64,000 bases of DNA from Globodera rostochiensis. Taxonomy: Eukaryota; Nematoda; Chromadorea; Rhabditida; Heteroderidae. The notes beneath the pieces were generated by a model. That model did not search any database and was not told where the DNA came from. It saw nothing but the letters and a program-made list of their open reading frames with translations. The DNA is taken from NCBI GenBank assembly GCA_018350325.1, contig JAEVLN010000012.1:2439991-2503990 (forward strand), written 5' to 3'. Below, in pieces: positions 1-12,359 of this stretch; position 1 is the stretch's first letter, and the number at the start of each line of letters is the position of its first letter. The translations under genes were made by a program, and so were the position numbers.

Positions 1-1227
1 CCTAAGTCCCACGAATTCGAGTGAAAATTGCGAAATTTCCTTGAAATTGAAGGTCCGAACTTCTGCAGCCCCCCCCCAATTCAGCTTTTTCTCTATCAAT
101 CCGATCCCCCCCTCCCCCCCTCTCCAATCGCATCCGTTGCGCACTTTGGACGATAAATTACGTGGCGAGCGGGGGGGGGGGGGGGAGGAATTGAAAGGCT
201 TTATCGGTCCCCACTTATTATTCTGATTAAAAAATATTTATCTTCTGCTCGCACTTTATTAGGCTTGTTGTTTGTTGTTGGCACCAAATTCTTGTAACAG
301 CCGAAGAATTTCTTTGAATATACCAGGAAGCCGACATTCTGGCACTTTGCCAAAAGCATATTGATCAATTCATCGGCTCCCTCCTTTCGCTTGCCACCCT
401 TCGCCACAGAATTTCCCCCCCCCCCACAGCGACACCCATTCCCCTGCATTTGGCCATTTAATCAATCCAACTCCAATTCCCCCCCTCCCCCGCCCCCCGC
501 CAATGTCCGTCCGTCCCATCGGTTCAGAATTTATTTGTTCAGCTTCTCTTCAAAAGTTTGGTCTTCGGACGGGCGTCCCGCTAAGTTTCTCGCCCGTGAA
601 ATTTTGAATTCGAAGCGATTTTTGTGGGGGGGGGGGAGGGGGAATGGATTATATGAACATTCGCCCCCCCCCCCAATTTTGTGGATGGATTTGGAAAATG
701 AATGCATAAATTCCATCTCATCCCAGGCCCCTCCTCCCCGCACATCTTCTTTCGGCTTATGGCCCACTTTTTCAGCGCTTCGGTGAGCAGTGAGCCAACG
801 CCCCCCGCCCCCGCCATCGTTTTCGCCCCCCCCCCTCAGTCTGTGCTGTTGTTCGGTGTCTTCTTCACGTCCCCCCCCCACACCTCCCCCGCAGCATCCC
901 CTCCCCTCATCTCCACCAATAAGCAAGCGTCACCCTTCCCGGTCTTTGTGTTCACTCATTCATTTCGAATTCCGAGTCCCCGGAGATGAATTTTAGGCGT
1001 TGCAAAATTTTGGATGACTCAAATCGAAATGTTTTGCGACTCATCTCAAAGCGGAAGCATCAGATTTTTTATTTTTTCGCGTTTCAACCCCTGAGGGTTT
1101 ATTTCTGAAATTGTTTTTTGTTGCTGAAATCGTCCATCGGCTGTTCTTTTTCTCTCTCCTCATGCGAAAGTCTTCGGTTTCAGCGCAGCTCACGCGGACA
1201 GCGAGACGGTTCAGCACGGTCAGTAGT
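1..1227. other. No gene seen; poly-C/poly-G rich DNA
   Basis: Only short open frames are present and they are made of Pro/Gly/Ser low-complexity peptides translated from C and G runs of 7 to 16 bases. No family motif, exon chain or convincing start was found on either strand. It may hold 5' exons or promoter of the gene whose first recognisable exon lies just after 1600. Confidence 0.6.
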
Positions 1228-1608
1228 GAATACAGTTCAGTCAATTAGGGATGCTTCAAATAACGTTCCTTGAATACAGTTCAGTCAATTAGGGATGCTT
1301 CAAATAACGTTCCTTGAATACAGTTCAGTCAATTAGGGATGCTTCAAATAACGTTCCTTGAATACAGTTCAGTCAATTAGGGATGCTTCAAATAACGTTC
1401 CTTGAATACAGTTCAGTCAATTAGGGATGCTTCAAATAACGTTCCTTGAATACAGTTCAGTCAATTAGGGATGCTTCAAATAACGTTCCTTGAATACAGT
1501 TCAGTCAATTAGGGATGCTTCAAATAACGTTCCTTGAATACAGTTCAGTCAATTAGGGATGCTTCAAATAACGTTCCTTGAATACAGTTCAGTCAATTAG
1601 GGATGCTT
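1228..1608. repeat. 44-bp tandem array, eight full copies plus a partial
   Basis: Copies begin at 1228, 1272, 1316, 1360, 1404, 1448, 1492, 1536 and 1580, each starting GAATACAGTTCAGTC. The eight full copies look identical to each other. The last copy is cut at about 1608, where its sequence changes from GATGCTTCAAATAACG to GATGCTTTAAAACG and runs straight into the coding exon at 1602-1874. Each unit carries the acceptor-like string ACAGTTCAG. The unit is not a multiple of three, so the array cannot be read through as one open frame. Confidence 0.97.
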
Positions 1609-3596
1609 TAAAACGTCCTAATTGTCTTAAACTCTCGCAAGATCCTCTTCAGGTCATCGCCCCCCAGCTGACCAAACTGGACGCGGTGCCCGTCCTGCAG
1701 AAGCACCAACGACTGCTCATTCGAATTGCGGACATTTCCAAGCTTCAGGAGGCGATCAAGCAGTACGTGCTGCACAACGGACGTTTATTTGACCCCGTGG
1801 AGTTCGAAATTCGGGCGGACGACGACGCCGGGGCTGGCCCACCACTGCTGACAGCACAATTTTACGCCGAAGAGGTCGAGATTAATCAACCCCCCAGGGG
1901 ATGACTTTTCGAGTTGGCCCATGCAAAAAAATCCAAACCTTGTGGGACTGAAAGTTTCTTCTCCATTCCAATAAATGGCAGAATCTGTCCCTCCACCACC
2001 CCCCCCCCCCCCCCCCCAAAAAGATTGTTCTCTTCGACGGCACGAAGCGATTGTTGAGCATTTCGCTCAGCGACCCCTCCGAGCAGGACTTGCTCCAACG
2101 CTTCAACTCAAGCGCCTCCGTAATGAAATCGCTTGACGAAGGCTCCGTGCTAGCCAAAGTGCGTCATCCAATTTCGGGTTGGTTGTGTGAGAAGCAACAA
2201 ATGAATGAAATCTTCGGGACTTTGTAATTCTTTTCGGCGGCATAATGTTGTGGCATTCCATGTTGGATTATGTTATAAAGGCATAAAAGAAAGCCTTTTT
2301 GTCCCCTCAGGGATCAAAATGTTCGAGCTAATACAAAGCAGTCAGCGCCTTCCCGAGCGTTGGCACATCACCGGGGCAATGGACGAGCTGAACAAATGCG
2401 AAATCCAAGTCCGTCCGACCAACCGACCAAAAAGGCCTTTTGTTGGCCCCCCCAACGCCAATTCACTTAAGGCAAATTCGAATGTGTGGCGTCAGGTGCT
2501 AAGCGCCTGCGGCTTCGTTTTTGCGGCCGAATGGTGGACAGTTCAGAGCGAAGGCATTCGAATAGCGCAGGTCTAACGGGGCCCTTTTTGTTAATTGCTT
2601 TATTTGGCGGGCATTTCCCCCCTAACAAAAGAGTCCCCCGCGTTTATTGCGTCAATTAATTGTCAAATCGCTCCCCCGTCTTTTAGATTTGCCCGCAAAA
2701 GGCCGTTTGCGAAGAAAATTCGCTGCGCTTGGAATGGTCGGACTTGGCGAACAACGAATTGCGCCTTTTGACGCTGTGCTTTGGACTTGTGCAAACGGTG
2801 CGCGAGGCTTTTCCTTCGCTAATGCACATTGTGAAGGAGCATCGCCAGAGGAAAATGAACATTCACCACGCCCCCCAGGGGGTGGGGTCACCGTGAGGAC
2901 ATTCCCCCAGGGGGTGGGGTCACCGTGAGGGCATTTGCCCCCAGGGGGCGGGGGTCGCCCTGAGGACATTGCCCTCAGGGGGTGGGGTCGCCCTGAGTAC
3001 ATTGCCCTCAGGGGGTGGGGTCGCCTTGAGCCTTTTTGTTTCTCTTCGAAACAAAGAAAGCCCTTTTGAAATTTCTGTTTTTATAATGCGCGAAAATCCC
3101 AGCCCCTTATAATATATAAAGCACGGATCCACGCGTTATTCTGGATTCTGCTCCATAATATTTATTAATTTGCCTATATATTTGTATTCGAATTTAAAAA
3201 AATGTTTTTATGCCCGAGGCTATTTGCGTCGTCATTTCATTTTCCCTTTGACAATATTTCTATTTGTCCCCGGTTTCTTTTCTGTCCTTCCCTTTCCCCT
3301 CAACATATCTCATCATTCCGTGTTTATAAGCTCTTTAAATTTGTGCTAATCCCATTTATGCCATTCCTTTTTATTGCTTTATTCCGTCTAAATAATCAAA
3401 AGTCCAGACTGAATGAAAGGTGAAAAGCGCCTCGCTTCCAATGCCAACCAATTAAGTCACTTCTAACCCCTTCGCCCACCTCCAATTTGTTCTGCTTTTT
3501 CGGTTTATCCTCGCGCATTGACGGATTTGCCTTTGCCAGACCGGAACTGAACGAAAGCGAAGTGCCACATCCGCTGGAATATTTGAACATTGAATA
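1602..3596 (+). CDS. Unrecognised multi-exon protein, 5' end unresolved
   Basis: Five exons can be chained with continuous frame: about 1602-1874, 2024-2177, 2311-2408, 2687 to about 2870, and 3540-3596. Readable segments include KLDAVPVLQKHQRLLIRIAD, VLFDGTKRLLSISLSDPSEQ, PERWHITGAMDELNKCEIQ and NNELRLLTLCFGLVQTVREA, ending PHPLEYLNIE followed by TAA. Spacing, codon content and charged helical character look like a real cytosolic or nuclear protein. No domain was recognised and no signal peptide or membrane segment is seen. The start is not identified: exon 1 emerges from the 44-bp array, so true 5' exons may lie upstream. The join between the fourth and last exon crosses a minisatellite and is the weakest. 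AATAAA overlaps the stop codon. Confidence 0.6.
2872..3030. repeat. GC-rich minisatellite, about 32-36 bp, five copies
   Basis: Units of the type CCCCCAGGGGGTGGGGTCAC followed by CGTGAGGACATT repeat five times with small changes (CACCGTGAGG becomes GCCCTGAG or GCCTTGAG). The array lies in the presumed last intron of the unrecognised gene. The first units contain both an acceptor-like CCCCCAG and a donor-like GTGAGG. Confidence 0.9.
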
Positions 3597-4354
3597 AACA
3601 CAAAACAATAAATTTCTCCTTAAAAACTTTTGATGCAAAAAGTGGGGCCAAAATCTGCTCGAAATCCGGAAAAAACCAATTGGTTGAAGCAAACGGCCGC
3701 TTTTATCTCTGTGGGGGACAAAGACCCCGCAGAGAAGGCAAAAAGCGCCGAATGGAAGGCGACGACAAATGTTTGCAATTATTGCATTGGAGAAAGAATT
3801 CGGTCGGTCTGTTCAGGTTTTGCATGGACTGAAAGCGAATGCTTAAGACTTCGATCGTTTGGGCATTTCCAACAAACCCCCCCCCCCCCCCCAATGAATG
3901 TTCGGAAGTTCACAAGAGCAACACATTTCATTGGGGGGGGGGCTTTTTGTCCTCACCTCCCCCCCCCCCCAATTCGGGTTTTATTGCCCCCCCCCGCACA
4001 AATAAGGGCGAATAGCACAGACAAAAAGCCTAAAGTGGACGGACGTGGCGGCCTCGAAAAGGGGGGGGGGGGAGCGGACCAAAAGTGCCGCCGCCACTGA
4101 CCAATTTGGACGGCCAACCAAAGAGTGAAGAAAGCGAGAGGGGAGGAGAAGTGGGAAGGGGAGGGGGGGGGGGGGCGGGAAGGGAATTAGGAAGCATTTC
4201 TGCTGACAAAATTTGGCCTTGACACACTTATTATGAAGAATGGAAGACAATTGCGGGAAGATGAGTGAATTAAAGTTTATAGGGAATAAAGTGTAAAAAG
4301 GACACAATTATGAAATATTCATATCATTTTTTCGGTGTATCGACGGCGATGGCT
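3597..4354. other. Convergent intergenic region, homopolymer rich
   Basis: This lies between two convergent genes. It holds several C and G runs of 10 to 14 bases (for example near 3880, 3950 and 4060) and an A/T-rich stretch toward 4300. No coding exon was found. Confidence 0.6.
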
Positions 4355-6112
<1,758 letters not shown>

Positions 6113-6469
6113 CAGCTTGAAAATTTTGAAAAAAACCGATGCCTTCAAATAGTTTCTTATCGTCTGATTTGGTTGCGCTTGAAAAAAGTTATAATCCGGC
6201 GGCCATATTTGCACATTTATTTTCGGTTTCGCTGGCCACAAATCCTTTTATCGAACGGGACAGTTGAGTTTGGACGACTGAGTCTGGCTAGGAAACCCGT
6301 TGATTTTGAGACAGCTACAGATTCCCAAGACGTATCAGATGTACAAGCCCACAAATGAAGCCCCGAGTGTTGCCCATTTTCTGGGATCCATTGTCTTTAC
6401 CGGATGTGTTTTTTAAATTTGCATTCTGTCTGACTTTATTCAAAAACATCAATAAACAACAAGATTGTG

Positions 6470-7675
6470 TCATTTCTTTTTGTTTCCTTTCTTAATCGAT
6501 CTCTCCCACCTCTCTCGATACTTTAAATAGATTCGTAGAGCAATTTTGGCATCCACAATTGAGTCGTGTTCGCCCTGTTGGATCTGAACTCCGAGCAGAC
6601 TGTGAGCAAGCAGTTTCAATGAAGGAGTTTTTTTCGGGTCATCGAGCGCTTCTCTCAGCAATTTGAACTTGGCAGTGTCTCTGATGAGTTTTGCCGGGTG
6701 GGTGAGACCGAGGACCTGAATTTGAAGAAGCTTTGGAATAAGCAGGAAATTCGAATTGCCCCCACACTTAGGTCGTTGCGAAGTGAATGTCCGATCAAAA
6801 TGTTGTCGGAGAACAGCTTCTTAACCTCGCTTTGAACTTGCGCGAAGGGAACACCACGCATCAAATGGCCGGGCCTTATGCCGCTCACTTTTGTCCGATA
6901 ATCGACAATTTCTTCAGTCTAAACAAAGAAGGTGGTTATAAAACGCCGATAAACCTCCACAATTTTGCTAAATTCCAAATTACCATATAAAATATACACA
7001 GAAATACGACCTACCGGTTTAACATATTTGTCATAGACAGTAAGTCCATCTGCGCTGACAATGGAAACTTAAAATTATTTTTGCATAGTGAATTAGAACT
7101 GGGCGCGCCCTCAAATTTCTCTACGTATGTCCTTACACTCAAGGGTATACCCTCGGGGGGAGGGAGGATTAATTAGAAAAAAAAGTCGTAGGTGTGTTTC
7201 CGTTTGTACTAGTATTGCATTTCATTCCTGAATTTCGAAAGGCAATATTTGTGCTTCTTCTAACAAAATTTGACTATGTGATAAAGAAGAAAATAGGAAA
7301 CCCTAAAGCTTGAAGATTTAAAAAAAAAACTAAAAAACTGATTTTATTTGTCGTCCCTACCCCAAAACCCAGTTTTTGGGTACGCCTTGCTACCATTCCC
7401 ATTGTACCTCTGGCCAACATGTTCTCCGTCCCGTTCAGTCCAATCCCAACATATTCGCAATCGGTAGCCAATAAAACGCTTTTGGTAGAGCTCATTGTTT
7501 CTGGCAATACCGCCTTCTGATTGGATATTTCAATCTCTTCGCGCATTTTCTTCCATTTATTCGGATTTTCATTTAATTTGCGCTTTTTTCCTTTTTTCTT
7601 TGGGTTCTGTTTGCTTCCTTCCTCTCCGGCCACATTTAATTCCTTAAAAGAAATAAAATTATCACCAAAATGCAA
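6470..7675 (-). CDS. REXO4: RNA exonuclease 4 (DEDDh 3'-5' exonuclease)
   Basis: REXO4/Rex4 is a nucleolar DEDDh exonuclease of the REXO family, linked to pre-rRNA processing in yeast. Four exons: about 7409-7675, 7014-7067, about 6773-6918 and 6470 to about 6717. Exon 1 carries a lysine-rich basic stretch (nucleolar-type signal) and Exo I, ATDCEYVGIG. Exon 2 gives VSIVSADGLTVYDKYVKP. Exon 3 holds the family motif VDYRTKVSGIRP and Exo II with IGHSLRNDLS. Exon 4 gives IRDTAKFKLL and Exo III, EHDSIVDAKIALRIYLKYR, so all acidic residues and the catalytic His are in place. The tail is basic (KKGNKKK). The first intron, about 340 bp, is long for this region. Confidence 0.93.
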
Positions 7676-9534
7676 TTTCGTTTGTCTAACTGATTTGTTT
7701 CGGAGACCTGAGATGTTGCCAAGAGGCCAGATTTATTCTTCACAACCTAAGATTTTCAAAATCCCAACCATCTAAAAAATTTTTATTTTATCAACCTAAA
7801 TGGATTTATTGTTATAGATCTAACCTTGCCCAAACAATACCCAGACACATAAAGCTCTGAAACTAGGGCACAGTAAACCTACCTTGGTCCCAAACAATAC
7901 CCAGACCCAAGCTAGGAAATAGCCAAAAACCTTTCGAAGTGTCTCCCAATTCGAGGCCATAAGATCAGAAACGAAGTATAATAACTGAAAAACAAAAATA
8001 TATAGATGAAAAACTACTGGCTTTGTTTGTTTAGCTCTGAAAAATGTAAAGAAATTCGCAAAAATTTAACTTCTAATTGGAGAAACTTTTCTTTCAAAAA
8101 GTCTAAATAAATAGGGAAAATTGAAGAATACGGGGATGTTGACAAGAAAAGTCGAATTTTATTGCATTTTTTTTCAAAAAAAAAAACGCCCAAATAGTGT
8201 CATCTTTTATCTCAAACAGGTTGCCACTATTTTAGGTGCGAAAACCCCAAAATAAGTTTTTTAGGTCCGGGTGGGTGGGTAATTAAAACAACGAAATTCC
8301 CGAGTAAACCATGTTTTTCGTGCAAACTCACAAACTTGCTTTTCAAAAAAAAAGTTTGGCATTGTGTATAATATTCCAAATAATTTTTTGAAAAAGTTTT
8401 CCAACAACCAATCCGTGCTGTCGGGGTTAATTTTACCCGAAGCACGAAGCCCGTAAGCATTTTTGTTTGTCTCTGTTGCTAAAATTTTGTGAGGCCAAAA
8501 ATTCTCGAAACCCGCCACGGCTGAATAGAGCCCGAATCCCATCGGTTTTTTTATAAAGTCATGAATCATGATTGATAAACCTACCCTAACTACAATCCAA
8601 TCATTCTTTCGTGCTTTGTGTGACTATGTTGTGTCCGTCGTTTTTTCCTGCGTTTTTTTGTCGTGTTGGGGCGTTCCAACCTAATTCCTCTCACAGCGCC
8701 CCCTATACCCTTTTTGCTTCCCTTTTGCCTATTCTTCATAAAACATCATTTTAAGCAACGCACACACGACCACCGGAGTAATTCTGTGAACCTATGACTA
8801 ACAAAACTACCACAAACTTGATTAACAAATACCTAATAAAGCATCGTAATCAGGGATGATTGTAATTACGGTTACTTATTTGTTTAGGTATATGTTTTTG
8901 GCAGCTGTTTGTTACCTATTATGGAAATTACGCAATTTTATGTTTTTCTGACCTTTTAGAATGCCTCTTAACCAGGGCGGGCTCCCATGCTTTAGGTGGA
9001 ACAAGAATAATTAGTTCCCATTCTTTCCTTCCATTCTTTCGCTCTTCTCAAGGCTACGGGGCCGCGCTTCCCACTTTCCATTCTTATTATTCTCATTCGT
9101 TTGTTCAACTGCGGAATGGAGACGACCGTCATTAATTGTTATAATTTTATGTGCGAACACTCACACTGTCCAATTGTCATTATCTCAATGCATTGTTATT
9201 AAATGTTGTCCCGCAGCTATGTAGCTCAACCGGAAAAAGAGAAAATTAAAACCAAAAAATAAATTACGGTCCACTTTCTTTTCTCTTTCAATCGTCTATG
9301 CTTATCATTGGTTGGCTTGACAACAATTAAACTTTTATATTGGGCAACCTTGCCGTGTCCATCGAGCTTGGCATTTTTCTAATGGAACTTAGTCACACTA
9401 TCAATGGTGACAAAATTTTCCGCTTATTAATTATTATTATAATACGGTAAATATCAATTCGCTACTTTTTTCTAAGCTTATTCATCATAAATAACTTTCT
9501 TTAATTTTGTTTTTGCAAATACAGCTTGCAGTAG
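7676..9534. other. AT-rich intergenic region, no gene seen
   Basis: This is the promoter side of both REXO4 (minus) and the SLC10 gene (plus). Open frames are short and without family features. A 17-bp direct repeat, CCAAACAATACCCAGAC, occurs twice near 7829 and 7889. In contrast with 34-44 kb there are almost no long G or C runs. Confidence 0.6.
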
Positions 9535-11213
9535 ATGGAAAATACTACTTTACTTAATGCATCCCAATTTTCTAATGAAACTTCGACTTATTTCCCGACG
9601 ACGTCTGGCCAATTCCCTAACAGGGAAATTCTCGACCGTATTTTTGTCACTTGTTTGATATGTTTGATTACAATCGCCAATGTTTTGATGGGATGTGAAG
9701 TATGTTTTATGTGTAATAATTTATGAAGAAATGCCATAATTTATACTCCAATGGAACTGATAGGGCTGTGATAGAAATATTATTGACGGATTTTTTATAA
9801 CAAATTTTATTCTCTGATAACAATAATATTTTTCAGCTCGACCTCAATGTTGTCTTAACTGCAATAAAAAGACCGGTGGCGCCATCAATTGGCTTCTTCA
9901 CTCAGTTTGTCATTATGCCATTGGTAATTTTTGGAATGTCAACAAAATTGGCATCGACAATTTAAATCAAGTTTAATTCAAGAATGGTGAAATTTCAGAA
10001 TTTGAAATTTAATGATTCTTTGAATGGAAATTGAATTATTTTTTTAGGGGGGTTTGAATTTACTTTTTCCTTAAGTTGGGCTACTCCATCGCTCTGTTTG
10101 TGCTCTCCGCTGATGACCGCCGCACGCATTTGTGGGCGCTGGGGCTGTTCGTCACCGGCTGTTCTCCCGGGGGAGGTGCCAGCAACTATTGGACTGTGCT
10201 GCTTGACGGGAATGCCAACCTGTCCGTGACAATGACATTCATGAGCACAATCGGAGCATTAGGTTTTTATCCTTTTTCATTCTGAGCGGATTTAAATTTT
10301 CCATTTTTGTTTAGTTGCGATGCCATTTTGGATGAATGTTCTCGGAAGTCGAATTCTCGAGTCCATGCACCGTTCCACAAACTTTACAAGTTCCTCCGAA
10401 CGACAGTCAGTTTTCATCCCTTATGGCAAAATTGTGGCGTCTCTGCTCATGTTGGTCATTCCTCTCCTGGTTGGTCTGCTCATCGCCAGGTATAAGCCTG
10501 GCATGGCTGCAAAGGCTAAGAGGGTAAGCGATGATGGCGTCACTTTTCATTGCATTAATTTTAAGATGATGAGACCTTTCATCATCTTCGTTCTTGTTTT
10601 CATCATCATTTTTGGCGTCTCCATCAACTTGTGGCTGTTTGCCCAAATCACTTGGGCAGTGCTTTTGGCGTATGTTTTCGTTTATTATATCCCAACAACA
10701 AAACTTTCAGTGGCTTACTTTTGCCGTGGTGTGGCTTCATGTTCGGCTGCTTCACTTCAATAATTTTGGCACAGGCACCGGCTGACGTCACAGCAATTGT
10801 TTTTGTTTTTTTTCTTCTAGAAAATGTGAATTATCTTTTAAGGCTATTGAAACTGGCGTTCAGAATACGGGGATCGCAATTATGCTATTGAAGGTAAACA
10901 AACTTTTATTTTGGTCGTATGTTTCGTGCTTAAGTTGTCATTTCCTGGTGCCGATTCTGATCTTGCTTCGGTAAGTTTAAAAGGACGGAAATTCGGAGAA
11001 TGAATTGGTCGCGCGTTTAAGCTTTTGCCAATTTCTGTTGCCTGCTTTACGCCCGGACCCCTTCTGCTTGGCTACGCCATCCATTCCACCATCAAAAGAC
11101 TGCGCGCCCGAACGCGCGACGATGCGGTGACCATTCGAGTGTCGCCCGACTGCGACCGGGTGCTTATCCAGACTTTGTCGGCAGCCACAAAAAACGATGT
11201 GACGGTGCGGTAG
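9535..11213 (+). CDS. SLC10: SLC10-family sodium/bile-acid-type cotransporter
   Basis: SLC10 (BASS) proteins are polytopic plasma-membrane symporters that move bile acids, steroid sulfates or related anions with sodium. Nine exons with continuous frame: 9535-9699, 9837-9923, 10076-10262, 10315-10523, 10566-10669, 10711-10798, 10843-10893, 10935-10970, 11022-11213. Family signatures: LDLNVVLTAIKRPVAPSIGF, FVTGCSPGGGASNYWTVLLD (the conserved G-x-SPGG loop), LAQAPADVTAIAIETGVQN and NTGIAIMLLKLSFPGADSD. At least eight hydrophobic segments are visible, and the N-terminus has N-glycosylation sites (NTT, NAS, NET). The cytosolic tail is Arg/Lys-rich. Substrate cannot be read from sequence. Five of eight introns end in AAG rather than CAG. 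Confidence 0.93.
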
Positions 11214-11716
11214 GGGAGAAAAGCGTCTGTGACTTTTGACTGGCCGATCTGTTAACCTTTTTCCCCCACATCGATCCCATTTGTTACATTGTAGCAATCT
11301 CTCTCTGCGTCATGTTAAGCCGGTATGTTTTCGAAATTTTATTCGGTTTTGTACTACTAGGTAGTTATTTTGTTAGTGTAATAAATTTATGTAGAGTTTA
11401 TCATCTCAGACATTCGAAATAAATCCCAAAGTTAAGAATTATTATGACTGTCAAATGCATAAATTTACCTGTATTTACGTTTTCTTTATTAAGTAACATT
11501 TTGCTTTTACGGCATCAAATACAAAAATCAACACTCTTGCCAAATTTTCATTTTAAGGGTTTGCAAATGGAGTTTAACTGGTTTTGAGATTTTTGAAGAA
11601 TAAATTGACAAGATATTCCAGTTTGGAAGAAGTAAATTATCCCGTTTGGCCTAACTAAATTTTCAAGGCTTGGAAGAGGAAGATCAATAGCTAATCGTTT
11701 TTTATTTGTCAAACTT

Positions 11717-11887
11717 TGTCGTGGTTACCCGACATTTGCGGACGACACTTGCGGATGGACAGCCAACATTTTTATTATATAATTTCTCAAAGCAAGTCTA
11801 TCGCAAATGTCCATTCGTAAATGTCGTCCGCAAAACCGCAAGTCTAAATCCGCAATCGTCCTGTCCGCAAATGTCCCGCCACGACAC
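11717..11887. repeat. Foldback repeat built from ATTTGCGGAC phrases
   Basis: Outer inverted ends read TGTCGTGG followed by GACATTTGCGGAC on the left and, on the opposite strand, TGTCGTGGCGGGACATTTGC on the right. Inside, variants of ACATTTGCGGAC, ACTTGCGGAT and CGCAAATGTCC recur on both strands. No clean target-site duplication was found. It lies only six bases before the next element. Confidence 0.7.
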
Positions 11888-11893
11888 TCAACT

Positions 11894-12319
11894 GATTAGC
11901 AAGGTGTCAGTACGTTTTGCCAACGATCGTTTTGCCAACGGTACGTTTTGCCAACTGCACATTTTGCCAACCCAGCCAAAATGGTACGTTTTGCCAACAC
12001 AGCAAAAATATTACGTTTTGCCAACCCATCAAAATGTTTCATTTCGCTAACTCATCAAAAACTTAAATTTCGACCAATTTCGAACCCCGGACCCGATTCG
12101 AAGGTTTTTTGATTCAAAATTTATTTGGAATCTAATCGCTTCGAAACATTCAAAAAACCTGATCAAAACAATCCAAAACAAGCAAAGTTGGCAAAATGGG
12201 CAGTTGGCAAAACGTACCGTTGGCAAAACGTACCATTTTTGTTGAGTTGGCAAAACGTACCATTTTGGCTGGGTTGGCAAAATGTACAGTTGGCAAAACG
12301 TAGGGTTACCGATTAGCAA
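11894..12319. mobile_element. Non-autonomous foldback element, TTTTGCCAAC phrases, 9-bp TSD
   Basis: The 9-mer GATTAGCAA occurs in direct orientation at 11894-11902 and 12311-12319 and immediately flanks an inverted-repeat structure of 408 bp. Terminal ends read GGTGTCAGTACGTTTTGCC (left) and, on the opposite strand, GGTAACCCTACGTTTTGCC (right). Each arm, 80-110 bp, is a series of variants of TACGTTTTGCCAAC separated by 8-17 bp. The middle is unrelated AT-rich sequence. No transposase is encoded. A 9-bp duplication with long inverted ends is what Mutator-superfamily MITEs leave. The superfamily assignment is inference. Confidence 0.85.
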
Positions 12320-12359
12320 TCTTTATTCTACCCGAGTCTTCGTTATACAAAGAGAACAT

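Noticed and set aside
1228..1608. CRISPR-like regular repeats (also 44661-45017 and 61977-62375)
   Set aside because: Units are contiguous with no variable spacers, and the context is eukaryotic with introns.
8227..8569. Two overlapping minus-strand frames of 77 and 102 residues
   Set aside because: No family resemblance, no splice partners, AT-rich context; treated as chance.
11706..12316. Open frames rich in Phe-Ala-Asn or Trp-Gln-Asn on both strands
   Set aside because: They are translations of the TTTTGCCAAC phrases of the foldback element.
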